Below are positions 35,274-48,600 of a DNA stretch of 64,000 nt, one piece after another. This DNA comes from Fasciolopsis buskii (lineage: Eukaryota > Platyhelminthes > Trematoda > Plagiorchiida > Fasciolidae), in the NCBI GenBank assembly GCA_008360955.1, contig LUCM01009193.1, forward strand, positions 174,079 through 238,078, in the 5' to 3' direction. The translations under genes were made by a program, and so were the position numbers. The notes under the pieces are model-generated. The model had not been told where the DNA came from. It saw only the letters and a program-made list of their open reading frames with translations, and did not search any database. How positions within the stretch are numbered: the first letter of the stretch is position 1; every line of letters starts with the position of its first letter.

Positions 35274-35610
35274 TTCACTAGAATCTCATTTGAATAGTTA
35301 GGAGCGTAAATGGACGGTAAGTCCATGTAAGAACCACATGGTGATTCGTGGGAGCATTTTCTTTGGTCAGGCAAGGCTAACATTGGAAAAGGAGACACAA
35401 GAGCCGAAAGTATAGGTTTCTGTGCTCCGTAGTATATTTCGCATATGGATGGCGGAACAAGAAAAACCAATACTGATTTCAGCCCTTGTGTCCTTTCCCA
35501 ACGTCAACCCTGCCTGACCGACGAAAATCCTTCGACAAATTACCATGTGATTCTTAAATGGACTTACCATCTATTCACTATCCTAACCATTCAAATGAGA
35601 TTCTAGAAGC
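35274..35610. repeat. Diverged fold-back (inverted) repeat
   Basis: About 150-bp arms in opposite orientation around a centre near 35440. The left outer end reads CTAGAATCTCATTTGAATAG and the right outer end CATTCAAATGAGATTCTAG. Inside, CATGGACTTACCGTCCATTT on the reverse of the left arm matches AATGGACTTACCATCTATTC in the right arm, and GCCTGACC and CTTGTGTC also recur. Identity is roughly 75-85 percent by eye. There is no transposase ORF. It could be a MITE-like fold-back element or a decayed inverted duplication. Confidence 0.6.
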
Positions 35611-38600
35611 TAGTATAGGGGTAGTTGGACAGAATAATGGCGGGGACGCACACTTGAAGAGCGGCGATAACCATAAAGCTGTCCGTGTGCTTTGGGGGAC
35701 ATTTTGTTCATCCATCCGTATGAAAATTTACGCTTTTCGTTTAAAAGAAAAAGGTTTGTTGATTCGTGGAATTAGCATGCATCTTCCGGTGACTCCGAAT
35801 AAATATTCCGAGGATTTGGTGGGATTTAGTGCATCCTGTTTTGCAGGAACTTCGCACATAGAATGAGCTGTATAGGACTGGATTCAGTCAATAGGAAAAA
35901 GCAGGAAACAGTAGGTGATCACAATGTGACAACAGTCCACTTTACCAGTAGATTCCGGGCACTCTTGATGTATATTGTCCCTTGATTAGTGAAGGAAACG
36001 ATTATCCTTGCTTCTAACACATGACATGCACTTATCGAGGTCAGCAGTCTTTTGCATGTCTGGCTGGAAGTAAAGACAAGTATGGGGTCGAGTGTAGGCG
36101 TGCATACGTAGGTAGGCTGATGAGTTCGTCCCGGAATAGGACTGGGCTGAAGGAATGAAAACCACACACTCAATACGTCTCTTTCTTTGAGCATTCCTGC
36201 TCAGGAATATTAAGCGCATCATATCCTGAGAGGTAAATCATCTCGTTTTATGTTTTCATCATCTGTCACGCTAGTGCAAAGTTATAATCACTCAACTTCG
36301 GATTTATGTAAGCACTTCAGGTTGTGCTCAATACAGTGGAAATTTCGGAAGTTAATTTGTGATATTCAAATGATGCGGTGAGACACCAGTGGATCATATC
36401 AGAAAATGAAACGCTGGTTAATATTGTGACCAGTGATTAATACAGCTCAAATATTAATTGATGATGTTCAAACAATAGTGGGCGCAATAAAAAATAGAAT
36501 GATTTTTTTCAGAAACAAAGTGGAAACGAATAAGGCAGAATGGATGTTAGGCGCCTTATGTAGTACAAGACAGTTAGGTCATCACTAACGGTCAAAGACG
36601 AAACAATCGGATATCGTAAATTCATTACGGACTGCGTTGTCAGTAGTCAGAATTGACAGAATTCATTAGATTCACTGCCACGGTTCTTCTGACTCTAGAC
36701 ACACGCAAATACATAGAAACAAGCAGAGACAGCGATGAAAAGAACAGATTAATCGGTCGAATTATCATAAAACCGACTGGACCAAACCCAGCACACACAC
36801 AGAAAAACCCACCATTGTATGGAAAGGATGATATGGTTGCTTCCCCAAAACCCTAGTGCGTGGCAGACTGACATTCTCATGACACGATGTGTTCCACTAG
36901 AATAGGAGTGGAGAATGGCGTAATCAGACTAATTTTTATTATGGAGCCCGCTTGCTCGGCTAAAACCCATCAGGACATCGACACTCTCTGCCTTTCAGCG
37001 ACCTCCTATTAGGTGAGTTTTGGATTGTCTTATTCAAGCCCCCTTCAACAGTGGCGGTCGTTCTTTTATCTGTAACTCAGGGATCAACAACTTTCACCGA
37101 CAAGGAAGCATGAAATATTTCTTACCACCAAGTATACCGAGGGTATCCGTTCACACTAGTGGACATAAAGGGCCTAATTTGTGTCCCTTGGTCAAAGGTT
37201 ACAGTGTTTAACTCTTACGGTCGCAGCCGACTCAGACATCATCTAATGCATTTCGCGCTCAGGGACCTTGTACTACATTACGACAAATCAGCAGATGGCA
37301 ACCAAAAGGCATTTTTGCCTGAAGTGTGCGTTAATTTGTGGTTTTAACTAGTAGTCCTAACGGGTTGGATACTGGAAAACAATGGCGGGATTCCAAATCA
37401 TAATTTTCATTCTTTAAACACATCTGCATAGGTAACTCCGGCGATATGACAACTAGGTTCACTGAACAATCCAAACTTTTCCCAGTGGAACTATTGACGG
37501 GGATATGATTACACTTTTCATTTTCATGAGCTTGTCCAGACAGCACACTGAAAGAGGTATTTCGGTCTTAACGGCTAAGTACGTTCTCGTAACAGGCTAC
37601 AGAATAAAATGGTGTGTGTACATCTTCGCCTGTACCAGAACGTCCAGTGATAAGTTTTGGATAAAATCAAAACTGAGGACCAGTTTCCCAAGGTCGTTTT
37701 CACAACGATCACGGAATATGGACACTAGGTGAGCAGAGAGGTTGGTCAAATCGACAAACCATAGTTTGTAAGGACCTAACAGGTTCGCCTTTTTCAAAAA
37801 AGTTACTACAGCATTTTCAGGAAGCTAAAAATGTATTAGAAGGCAATGCAGTGCAGTGAACAATTTATTCCTCGTAGTTGATTGTTCAAGTATAAATTAA
37901 GTCTCCAATCATTTCTCTCATTCCATTAGATTTTGCTGTTCGTACACCGCGCCAAGTTTCGAATACAAACAGGATATCACCCAACTTTGAAACTAGCCAA
38001 ATTGGGCTAAATGTTCAAAAAAAGGTCATTCATCATTGACCCCATTTTCATTTGTGCTTGGTCGAACTTTCATGATCCTGACTGTGTTTGTTACGAGCCA
38101 GAGTGTATTTTGGTGTGAAACAGCACACAAAATCGTCTGCCTTATTCGACTAGATGTGATGAACAGGTAGAAAATTGTGATGACACTTCTTGACTAATTC
38201 TTCTGGAATCATCAGTTGATTACGAACAAACTTTCGCATTACCTGTCTATTGTGCGTGCACTGCTATTGAAGAAATTCTGGTGTTATGACGGAGCGAGTA
38301 GATTCTAGTATGTCTTTTCCCAACCGCAAAGTACCTATTTGGATGATATGCCTAACGTCCAGTCCACGTGGACCTACCTAACAGGAACTGACGCCATATT
38401 TCTAGGTGACTCGTTGTCGACGGAAAAACAGTCAATCATTTGCCGCTCTTCTGAACAGTGTTTTTATAGTCGAAAAAGTTAGAATTCATCAAGTCTACAT
38501 CTAAGTGGATCGCAGGAGCCACTGTGCAAACATCGGTTGATAAATACCAAACAGGACAGCAAGCCATGTGTCCTCATGCATGAATGGAGTAGAAATTAGG

Positions 38601-38674
38601 GAAATAACCAAACACTATCACACAGGGAATGAAGCAAATACGAAAGGGTAATTCATTGCCAGAAACGAGGACAC
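35611..38674. other. No supported feature
   Basis: Short ORFs on both strands without paired splice signals. Confidence 0.38.
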
Positions 38675-38932
38675 CTTTGCAAATCGCTGGATGCCATCGC
38701 ACCGCTCCGTCACCAGGTCAACAACAGTAACATAGCTGGAATATTTTTCCCCAATCAATTCTTTGCAATAACACTTCGTCGGGAATGCTTCTGTGAAAAC
38801 ACGAAATAATTCGTGCCTATCTGCCAAAAATGTTCTCGCAAAATAGGCAAATTGCATATTATGTGCGCTCGCATGACCGACACTAGAAATTCGACCAAAC
38901 TGGTAATAGCGTGCTATTTGGTAGATGTTAAC
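38675..38932 (-). CDS. Candidate internal exon (86 codons), function unknown
   Basis: Minus strand, 258 nt, phase 0 at both ends: acceptor ACCGCCGAAGCAG, donor TTTGCAAAG|GTGTCC. The peptide opens VNIYQIARYYQFGRISSVGH, contains LADRHELFRVFTEAFPTKCY and SSYVTVVDLVTERCDGIQRF. Aromatic and charged residues are well mixed and codon use looks coding-like, making this one of the most protein-like segments in the window. The donor is only fair; an earlier GACCTG|GTGACG is possible. No family recognised. Confidence 0.45.
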
Positions 38933-40404
38933 CTGCTTCGGCGGTTTGTTAGACAAATGTCACAAGCAAGCCATCGGACGTGACGATTTAGGAAACGTTT
39001 CAAAGCTTCATTTAGTTCGAAATATGAAGTGGTAAAAATTGGCCAACAGATGAGCCGGTAGAAAATGGCGCCCGGACTAAACATTTGTCCAAGTTACGGC
39101 AGCACATAAAGCACGGTCAAAAAGTAAGTTTACGTTAGTGTGGGAACAAGAATTGTTTCCTTTCTTATTCGGATGTTAGGAGAAACGAGTATACTGTCAA
39201 AAATTAAAGTTTACCGCTAGCGGTAATCCCTTCTTTAAGCAGCTGTATCCAGTTGAATCAAGAGACAAGTTCGCTTCTTAAGCCCCATAAATGATTGAAA
39301 TGTTTGCCTTGCATCCCACACCTATAAACGATGAAATGTTACATATGAGCCATTTAAAAATATAAATAAATGTGAAATCGAACTGACGTTCAAACTTCGA
39401 GGAGGCAATTAGCTCTGAGCTAACTATCTCAAGATTAAAAAGAAGACTAGTTAGATTTAACAAAACAGAACAATGACTGTCATCCAAGACGACATCTGAA
39501 ATAGTTTGACTGTGTAACTCGGATCAGTCTGGAGAAGTCCAGTAATAACACGTGGGCTTCTCATGTAAAAGGGTCCGGGTACAAGTCCAGGTCGCGATGA
39601 TAGATACACACGAAGGATTAGCTCCGAGGAGAACGAAACTCATGGCTGGTGGTCCTCGACCGCAAGTTTAACCGGAATATCAGAGTCTTGTGCATTGAGA
39701 ACAGTCACAAGGACAGCCAGTCGAACCAAAAGTAATATGGAGAAGTGCTGAAAGCAGAAAATTGAGCTCTCAGCATGTGGAGGATGTTCACAAGACGTTT
39801 TAAAGTTCACTGTGCGGTGCGCGGTTTACATCAAGGAGATTCTTCTAAGCAAAACTATCACTATTAACAGCATGCTTACTTGTTTTGGCTTCGACGAGTG
39901 TTATTTTAGATATGTCGGTGCATTCAGAAACATGTATTATGGGCCTGGTAGAGAAGTGAAAATGCTTTTTCATCAAACCACAGAAACATTAATATAAGTG
40001 TGGGATAATGAAACGGTCACGAGTATTTCAGGTATATTTCTGAGGTCTCGGAACCATACACGGTAAGAAAGCATCTTTTCTATATTTTGAATTGCAGACA
40101 ATGTTTTGCTCATTTTCTCGAATCACGTGTGATCGGAGAAAAAACATTCCATCACTTACTCAGTGGATTCCCGAAGGTCTTCCAGCGATGGTGCTGCAAC
40201 TGCAATCAACGGTAATCCAAATGCCTCTTGGCCGCCACCTTCCTGTGTACCTCCTGAATCGCCAGAAGACCTGAAAAACACACCACCTCAAAATCAGTTT
40301 AATGCTGCCGGGAAAATATAGTGGCAGAGTTAGACTGAACCATGAAACGTTTGTTTTAGATCATAATCTTCCGGATTTGGATTCAGGTTGTAATTTTCTA
40401 GACT

Positions 40405-40725
40405 TTAATATTTTACGACATGACACTGACAACAATGAAAATATGAATGGCATTGCCGATTTCGGGGATTGGTTGTCCGTGCATTCAATGTGCTGAAAAA
40501 TCCTTGCAGCAAACCCAAAACGAAGGATTTCAAACGTTTGACATCAAACTGAAAAATGAGCTCGAGATGATAGTCAAAGGCACAAATAAAGACTGAAAAT
40601 AACAGAAAAGCCATTATAAGAATAAAGAAAAGCGAATATCGCACACGACTATCGGCCACAAGACAAGTACTCCCAATGGACCAATAATGAATGAAAGTTC
40701 TCTGAACAAACAAACTGGCTGATTT
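40405..40725 (-). CDS. Possible membrane-protein exon
   Basis: A minus-strand open frame with one clear transmembrane stretch: after TCLVADSRVRYSL comes FFILIMAFLLFSVFICAF, followed by a charged segment (FDVKRLKSFVLGLLQGFF). A usable acceptor (TTTGTTTGTTCAG) precedes QRTFIHYWSIGS or just after it. No good donor was found, so the 3' edge given is the stop of the frame. It lies downstream on the same strand from 41002-41245, which is also hydrophobic, so the two may be one multi-pass protein. Confidence 0.27.
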   Translation of the reverse strand, partial: KSASLFVQRTFIHYWSIGSTCLVADSRVRYSLFFILIMAFLLFSVFICAFDYHLELIFQFDVKRLKSFVLGLLQGFFSTLNARTTNPRNRQCHSYFHCCQCHVVKY

Positions 40726-41001
40726 CTCCTGCTCTAAGTGCATCTGACTGACCACTTGACAAACATAAAAGCATCAAGCAGTTGCTTGATTCTTATTAGA
40801 AAACATGGGCAATATATCCCCCATTACCAGACTCAAACAGACTCAAACTTATAAAGGTAGGTTTTGAATCAAGCATCTCAGCCAGCAAGTTAGTTTGTCT
40901 GGAGCTCAAATGATTATTTCACTTCCGTACTACGTGGTTTACCACTAATAAAAAGATTCGGCCAATATAAACAGGGAACATTTATCACGTTTTTTGATCA
41001 C

Positions 41002-41245
41002 CTAGTGGTTAGACTTTGGAAACTTAAAAAACTAAGATCAACAACTAAATGAGCCACTACGAATTGGAAATCACAATTACTCCGAGAAACAGTGGCAAAG
41101 AAACCCCAGGTTTCAAAGGCAGACAGAATGTCGACTAGTAGAGACCGTGCGAAGAACAACCAACGTTTGTGTGGACCTAAAGCATGCATGACATTTATGG
41201 CAACCGCGAAGATCAAGTCAAACCTTCTGGTCAAAAATATCACAA
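41002..41245 (-). CDS. Possible membrane-protein exon
   Basis: Minus strand, 244 nt: acceptor CGAAATTTTCCTAG, donor ACCACTAG|GTGATC, starting with two bases of a codon and ending with two. The peptide includes FDLIFAVAINVMHALGPHKR, FFARSLLVDILSAFETWGFF and FVVAHLVVDLSFLSFQSL, i.e. three hydrophobic segments separated by short polar loops, as in a multi-pass membrane protein. No family assigned. Confidence 0.33.
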
Positions 41246-41631
41246 CTAGGAAAATTTCGGAAAATTTGTCTTGACCCTGGGAACAGCTCAACGATCGTAA
41301 CAACAGACGCAGTGTTGGGACGGATAAAAATAATTTTTGAGTTTCACTGCCAACGAGCCGTCAGCATACTGTGAATGTGTTTCAAAAATTTATGTTTGAA
41401 GCGCAGTGTCAACATTTTAGAAATTCAGCAGTCATTAAATTATATCGAATAAGCTTCTTCGATCTTTTTGAACAAAACAGCATACTCTATCTTTGATGGT
41501 CATTATGAAATGTTATCATCAAATTAGTACAATCAGATACGAGTGTTTTGCTTAGGTTAACCCATTTCAAGCAAAATCCGATGACATCATCCAGTAAAGG
41601 CCTCTTTGGATTTGCTGATTGATCGGAACAT

Positions 41632-41664
41632 TATTATTATTATTATCATTGCTATTATTATTAA
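41632..41664. repeat. ATT trinucleotide microsatellite, interrupted
   Basis: TTATTATTATTATTATC followed by ATTGCTATTATTATTAAT: a short imperfect (ATT)n run. Confidence 0.7.
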
Positions 41665-42399
41665 TCATGCATTCCAGCTTTTTTGAGCTTTTTGTGAGCG
41701 ATCAGACCTGTGACCTTGGTCTTCAGGAATGAACACACAAATCTAGATGCGGTAGAGCCGATTTATTTGTTTCCAACTCTAATTTGACAAGTCTCTCGCT
41801 TGCCAAAAATGGAAAACTAAACGTTTAGGATTAAGGTTTTAATTTTTTTTCCGAGAAAAAGTTTTGCGGGGATCATCGCTCATCAGTCCTTAGATGCCAA
41901 CAATTTTCCGATTTTCTGTTCACACAGTTTACCTCCTGTATTCCTGACCAGTCTTGCTAAATAGCGACCACGAATAATGAAGAAATAGCGGTTTTCATTT
42001 CGCATAAAGGACTGTCCATACTTTACTAAAATGTCACACCAACGTAGCGATGTTTATATTCGAAAACCATGTTTCGGAAGTATGAAAATCCACCAGCAGA
42101 GGTGTTTTGTGCACAATGGTTGATCACAGTTTTTACGGATCTATTCACGCTGCAACTCTTTGTTGTATTCAAACATGGGATTATCTATAGAAAGCGAGAT
42201 TTGATGCCCTTTCGCTAGCCTCGGTCAGTCGTTTTCACATCATTAGCGTACCCAAAATCAAAAAAGCCGGGTTCTGACATCTGAAATTTTTCAGACGAAC
42301 AACACTCTGTTCGATGCAAACGAATCTCATATAATTAAGGTATGTTTCTTAATGAATTAGAAAGTTGCAAAACAGGGTTTACTCTCCACTCAGGAGTGA

Positions 42400-42639
42400 T
42401 TGGCGTATTTTACATCAAGTCACAGTCAGTTGGGTTTTGGATATGAAAATCAGAACCGATCCAAAGGTAGACCGCACTCTTATGCGGGGATTATTCCGAG
42501 CGAACCAGCCACGTGGTTGTTATACGATATTACCAACAGTCAACTTCTGTTCGCATTTTTCTACCACTCTGTTGCCACCGATCTCGTTGGTCACGGTACC
42601 CTACCTGACGTTTTTGTTCACAGCAGTTTCGTAAATTAA
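42400..42639 (+). CDS. Possible terminal exon
   Basis: An open frame of 79 codons to TAA, followed 11 bp later by AATAAA (42650-42655) and a second AATAAA at 42659. The peptide contains GYENQNRSKGRPHSYAGIIP and LLYDITNSQLLFAFFYHSVA and ends VHSSFVN, with coding-like composition. The upstream edge is uncertain: nearby AGs (GTCACAG, CAGTCAG) have weak pyrimidine tracts. A second frame is open across the same bases, so this could be chance. Confidence 0.28.
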   Translation: MAYFTSSHSQLGFGYENQNRSKGRPHSYAGIIPSEPATWLLYDITNSQLLFAFFYHSVATDLVGHGTLPDVFVHSSFVN

Positions 42640-42664
42640 ATACTCCATGAATAAAGCAAATAAA

Positions 42665-45600
42665 AAGAAAATTGCGATTTTTTGAAGTGCATTTTGCTTC
42701 CCGTTTTCGGCGCAAATGAGATTTGACGATCTGAGAGTGAAGTCTATAAACAAATTGGTCTGCCACCAACACTAAAATTGAAAAATGAATTTTGTTTGTC
42801 TTCGGCTTTCCGTTCTTACAAAGGATTGCATCGGGCTTATGTCTAGCAAGTCCCGGGTGTGCAAATGTTGTTCACCTTGTTTTATTTGTTCTGCCAACAG
42901 CATCGCTTTTAGTTGTTGGAGCCTATGAGGACCAACTAGGATGGGCTTAACCGACAGGTGATTCAAAATTACACAAATTTCACATGCCCAACGGATCTCA
43001 ATCAGACAATCTTCGGACGGGTTTTTTTCCTTCCCCCACTGGTTTAGTCCTAAAGCACGCGGATAGTCCATAGACCAAAGCCCAGATTATTTAACAATGC
43101 TGTCGAATGTTGTTATAAAATTTTATTGTTTTTACTGGTTGGTAGTTTAACCCACTTGCAGTGGTTTTGTCGAAAGGCCTAGAAAAGCAATAGTCGGTTA
43201 ATGAAGTTGCCTAGTAGAAGTGTTTGGAAGTATCTTTAAACTGGTCGATGATAAAGCGTTGCTCATCGTGACCCGGCAAAACAAGGTTGCTGGTTTGAAT
43301 TCTTTACCTGCCCTCCAAAATCTGCATAACTAAGATTTATTTTTGACTTGAAGCCCTTGCTGAAAACAGTGTAATTTACAGTATTCTTTTAGAAGGCAGG
43401 CAAGGAATAAATAATAGGGTGAATTTTACCTCCATCGAAAAATTTTATTCTTCGTCATTTGTAGTTCATCGGATTACTAAATGTTTTGCCTTGTAAAATT
43501 AACCAAATTCGAATAAATTGGAATAAGCAAATCGCTGCAACAATAGTGGTAAACTTTGGGTTAAATTTTCACGAGAAAAATCTTTAATTGATATTCTTAG
43601 TAAACGCACAACAGCATCTCTTACGAAATAAGTTAGCTCATACTTCTGCCATCAAAGTATATTATATGTATAAATACTTGTCCTGTAATAACGGTTCAAA
43701 ATGTGTAATCAGGTATACTGCATACCGTGGGAAGCGCGTGGTTTGACGCCCCATCATTTCAAACAATCTATCCGGCCAAAATTGAATCGTAAAACTACGA
43801 TGAAGAGAGAGTAAAACACGAATTTGTAAGCTGAGTCTGCCGCTTAGCGAGAATGTCGGGGGAAATAAATAAGAGTTCTACAAAAAGTGTGGAGTCCACG
43901 AGGTTATTCAAACAATTCACAGGTATAAAAATCGAGAATCAACAGTAGAGGAGCATATTGTGCCTAGTGATCATTCATCATCTTTTACAATTTTAATAAA
44001 TGTGTGTATTTAAAAGTCTAGTTTTTTTTCAGGCAGTGCATTGATCCGGTCGACTTGAAATATTCCTAAAATTATTTTGTTCCTTTGCGACGAAAAATGT
44101 GTCATCGGCTGTCTTATCTCTCAAGTAGACCAACTTGAGCACAACTTGTCACTGCTTTTTGCCTCATTGGCGCAAATTCATTTTTCATCTGGATGTTCAA
44201 ATCAGGTCGCTTGGAGTTCAGCTAAGCCACTGACAGGTGCAGCAACCTGAATTGTCACTATCTTTCCGTTGTAGCTCCCATTCTAATCGCCGCTAACTTA
44301 AAACATGTGCTTTGCACCCCTCAGCCGAGGATGGCCAAGTTCGTTTGCATACGTGACATGATCTTGACCCGAAATTTTCTTTGTCCACTCCAGCAGCATC
44401 CATTTTGCTTTAGTTTCCTTCTTTTGACCCAACTGGCGCTTTTCTTGGACGCCTAGGCCTGAAATTTGTATTTCAAGTAAAGCTTCCTGTATAAGTGTAC
44501 AAAACGTTACATTTTTAATAATCCACTCCTCGTGTACTGCTGAAATTTGGTGTGCGCAATGAGTACGGTTTCAGAATACCCAAGAGCACCGATACTGCTG
44601 ATAAACATAGTGCGATATACCATTTGGTATTATTCTTTGCTGGAAATAATTTCGTCCTCCACCTACTTTGTGACGTACAGACCCACTGAAACATATTTGT
44701 TATGGAGAATTATGTCCTCTTCAGGACAGAATCCTTCACTAGGCAGTTAACGAATCGCAAAAGCAAACTCTTTTGTAAACTGTGTACTCTGAAAATAATG
44801 CCCGGCCAGTTAGCTAGCTCGCGCATAAAAGTAGATGACGTGAAAAACAAAGGTCTTTCATACTTCAATGTGATACGTTTTTTTTTGCATCTGAGGCATC
44901 GTGTAAAATGGTTGCGCAGGAAGTTGTTAGTAAACCCTCATGGGTACTTAACTGTGTGAAATTGTCTTAGATAAGGATATCACGTTTCCTTCAGTCTTCT
45001 CACCATTGTAATAACCCTGTTTAGATGTGTTCACCTGAATATCAATATTGCCGGCGGTTAGACCACTTTGACTGAGCAGATCTGTTGATTATTTTTGACG
45101 AGTTTATCGCCGCGTCATCAAGTTGTACAAAGTGAGATTTGCATAAGGTCCCCCATTTTTTCCCATCATTCCTTTGCTGATTTCGGTTTTAGGCAATATT
45201 TAAAAGAGGAATATTTTCATTCAAATTTACCCCCTTAGTACCTTTTTTCACTGATCACAATATATTAATCCGTTATTGTATGCGATGTAGTTGCTTCCAT
45301 CAATGTCCTACGGATGAACCATAATGGAGAGGCAGATCTCACGTGCTTCATCCAATTAGGCGTCAGAGTGGACTTCGGGGCGACCAACCTTTGACGAGTA
45401 ATCCAAAACATCCTAACACCTTTATAACGAATAGGACCATTCACAGCTGTCACGCGGTACAACGTGGTGAACCGTCATATAATGACAAGAAATATACCAC
45501 ATTGAAAGGAGTTTACAACTTCTGAAATTTTTGACCGAAATCACACAGGCGTATCCGGTGTACCATAAAATATTCTACTTAATTTGAAACACCCAAGTAA

Positions 45601-48600
45601 ACATAACATGCTTTGTATTTAATTCAAAAGTATGCTTGAGATGGCAGAACAAGGACTATCCTGATGAGCTTTAATTTGCTTCATGTACCGGTAAAAATAT
45701 TCTGGATATTCCATATAAGAACTCAGTAAGAGAACATCTGCGCTTCACCTCGATTTAAATCAGTATCTTTGGTGGACTCCAAACTTTTACTGCCGTTTTA
45801 CGGTTTCGCTGATAAATTAACTGATGCATCTTTCACATATCTTCACACATAATTCGTTTCTGAGTCCCGCCGAAGGATAGCAGTGAGAAATCTGTCATGA
45901 CCTAGGTTTCCAGAATAAGCCGCGTATGTCCGCGTTAGCTTGATGGCCAGGAATGCCAGCTGATAGACGTTTGGTGGCTGGCGTGTTTATTGAAACTGAT
46001 AAAGATAGGGATCAACCAAAACATACTAATGCTACCGACCTACTACCTACAACTGCTGGCGACGCTATCATCATTGTCCCAAGGTCATAGGGGGAGCCTA
46101 TTTCGCCTATTTTCAAAAATGTTATTTCACGGCAAAATATATTCATGTTTTAAGTGACCGTAAACTACAGTTAGTGAAAGAGGTTTATTGTGGTTCGTAG
46201 AACTAAACCAGTTTTCTAACTAGCTGATGTGGGTGTTCGAACTACTGTAAATTTTCCCATCTGTTCCGCTTTGAAAACTGTAACTGATTATTTATGCTTA
46301 GAAACTGGAAGATATTTCAAAAGTACGGCAATCCCATTTACTAGCTAAATTTGACAGTGCCCACAGGCATATTTGGCTTTATTGTGGGACTACATAGAAA
46401 CGAGTTGCAATCACACCAGGTTAGCTATTTTTGCCACCGCGTTCGGATTAACAGTTAGCACAACATTTACCACAACGGAATCTTTGCAGCTTCGGTTCAC
46501 TAGCTACATCTGAAGGTCTACGAGCACGTAATTTCAACAAATTAGCCGGGTTATAATTTTGAATGCTTGTAAAACAATTTGAGACATGCAAATCAGTATT
46601 AACTGCAAACAATTTGTGTGGCTTATACTTTCATTGCTTGTTTTACTGAGCTGCGGATGTAGTGTTTAACTCAAAATTTTCAGGCTGGCCCATCAGACTT
46701 GTACTCCAGAAGCATCCTGCCCAAATGTTCTTCTCATTAGTTTATTAATGATACATATCCACTACCGCATTCAGGGTTTGAACCTGTTGTTTCCAAATTG
46801 AAATTGAGTTTGCCACCACTCTGTCACAAATAAAGCGCCAATTTAATCAGAGTTACGGAATAATGATTTTTCAGAGACAGCATTTTATGAAGACCAGGAG
46901 TACTGCACGGCTTTAACATGACGCGTCTCATCAACTCCTGGAACAAAATGGGATTTTTAGAAATCTGAATTAGTTGGCAAATGATTTAGCAAAGCTCAAC
47001 CCCTTTTCTTTCAGATTTGGCACGAGATATATGTTGATGGTTCTCGTATAACCTGTAATTGACTGCCATTGGAAACTACCGTCCACAGTGTCTGGCAAAA
47101 AACCCTATTCATTTTGACGAAAAACTATTCGTTTTATTTTACACCTTCGCTGACCGGTTAGTAATTAGGTCACTTGGTAACCTCTTTTGACTAGTTCACT
47201 TATGCTACGGAAAAACTAAATCGTAGATATGCCTAGTGGTTCGTGAATAAGTAGATAGAAAATCTATTGTAAGTTTCTCCTGACGTTTTTCCAATTGATC
47301 AGACTGTACTCGTGTGCAACACATACGCCGGTAATTTCCGTTTCATGTCAAAACGATCGGTTAACCAGGTACATACCAAAGTCACTCTGAATTGGGCAAG
47401 TTTTGTTTTGAAAACCCCTAATATCTGATTCAGTTGTAGAAATAAGCTCATTATCTCTTAGTCGGTAAATGGGAACAACAGTCTAACCTCAAAAATTGAC
47501 TTGAAATATGGGTAAGTTATATCTCTAATAACTGAGCGAGAATAATTTTCAGCTGCGCAATACAATAAAGGAAAGAGTGCCATCGCGTAATAGGGTGGTT
47601 TACTTGCAGTTGGGTTTGGCTAAAACAGTGCATTGTTCTCCAAAGGCTATTTCCATCTTAATCAAATGCCCGCTATCAGCCTTGCATGTGCCATCGTCCT
47701 CAGTAAAACGAAAGTCGTCTCTTTGTTGGAAAGTGAGCAACTTAGGAGGCATTGTCGCCTAGAAACTAGATTAAATGTTGTTTGCCATATGGATAAAGCT
47801 CAATAGGCATATTATTGTCAGTTATGAAATGTTGTTCTTTACTTTGGAGATGATATGTTATTTCACTTGACAGTGGATGAGGAACAAATACGAAGAATTT
47901 TGTTGTAATTAACTTCGGTCGTGCTCAACCGTGAGACCCGGTAAGAAGCAGGTAGCAAGGCACAAATGTTTTATTCTTCCCATATCAGTTACTTGTGTCT
48001 TTGAACTAAACGGATGCATTATATACGGTTTCCTATAAATTATCCTTTTATTTTGCAACGCAGCTGCGCGTAGAAATCGTGGTCGCTAAGCCGCTCTTGA
48101 GAGGAAGTTTTGCGTCAAATGGACGTTCGTAATGCTATCTGACCTTAACAAAGTCCTCGGTTAATTCATGTTGTTGCTGAGTGGTTTGCTCTTAAACTTT
48201 GCCTTGCATGTGTCTTGCGGGCGATTGACCCACCTGCTTGTAACTAAACACGAATGCAAAAATGTGGCCAGCTATTTCTTGCCCCGTATATGCATGAGTT
48301 TGCCTATAATGTTTATTTTGCGATGCACAGCCTGCGTAAAATCATCCAGCAAATGATTTTCAAACCTGCCAAGCTATGGACCAAATGTTTGTTTGCTGAG
48401 TGGATCGGCAGAAATCGGTTATAGGATGCAACCGTTGTTCCGAAAGTTTTGACTGCAATTAACATTTTGAGGAAACAGAAAAATGAATTGTACACCTACC
48501 GGTCTCTTAAACAAGAACAACTGTGCATTCTCCATAGCAATGACTTGAAGATGTAAAACCGATGACTGAAAGATTCCCTTCTAAATTACGTGTTTATGTG

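Noticed and set aside
35243..35866. Two ORFs on opposite strands sharing the peptide start MDLPSI and a nearby NEIL
   Set aside because: The similarity comes from the inverted DNA repeat at 35274-35610, not from two related genes.
36105..36150. CTGATGA followed by GTCC..GGAC, resembling the start of another hammerhead
   Set aside because: No GAAA follows helix II, helix I does not pair, and flanks do not match the repeat family.
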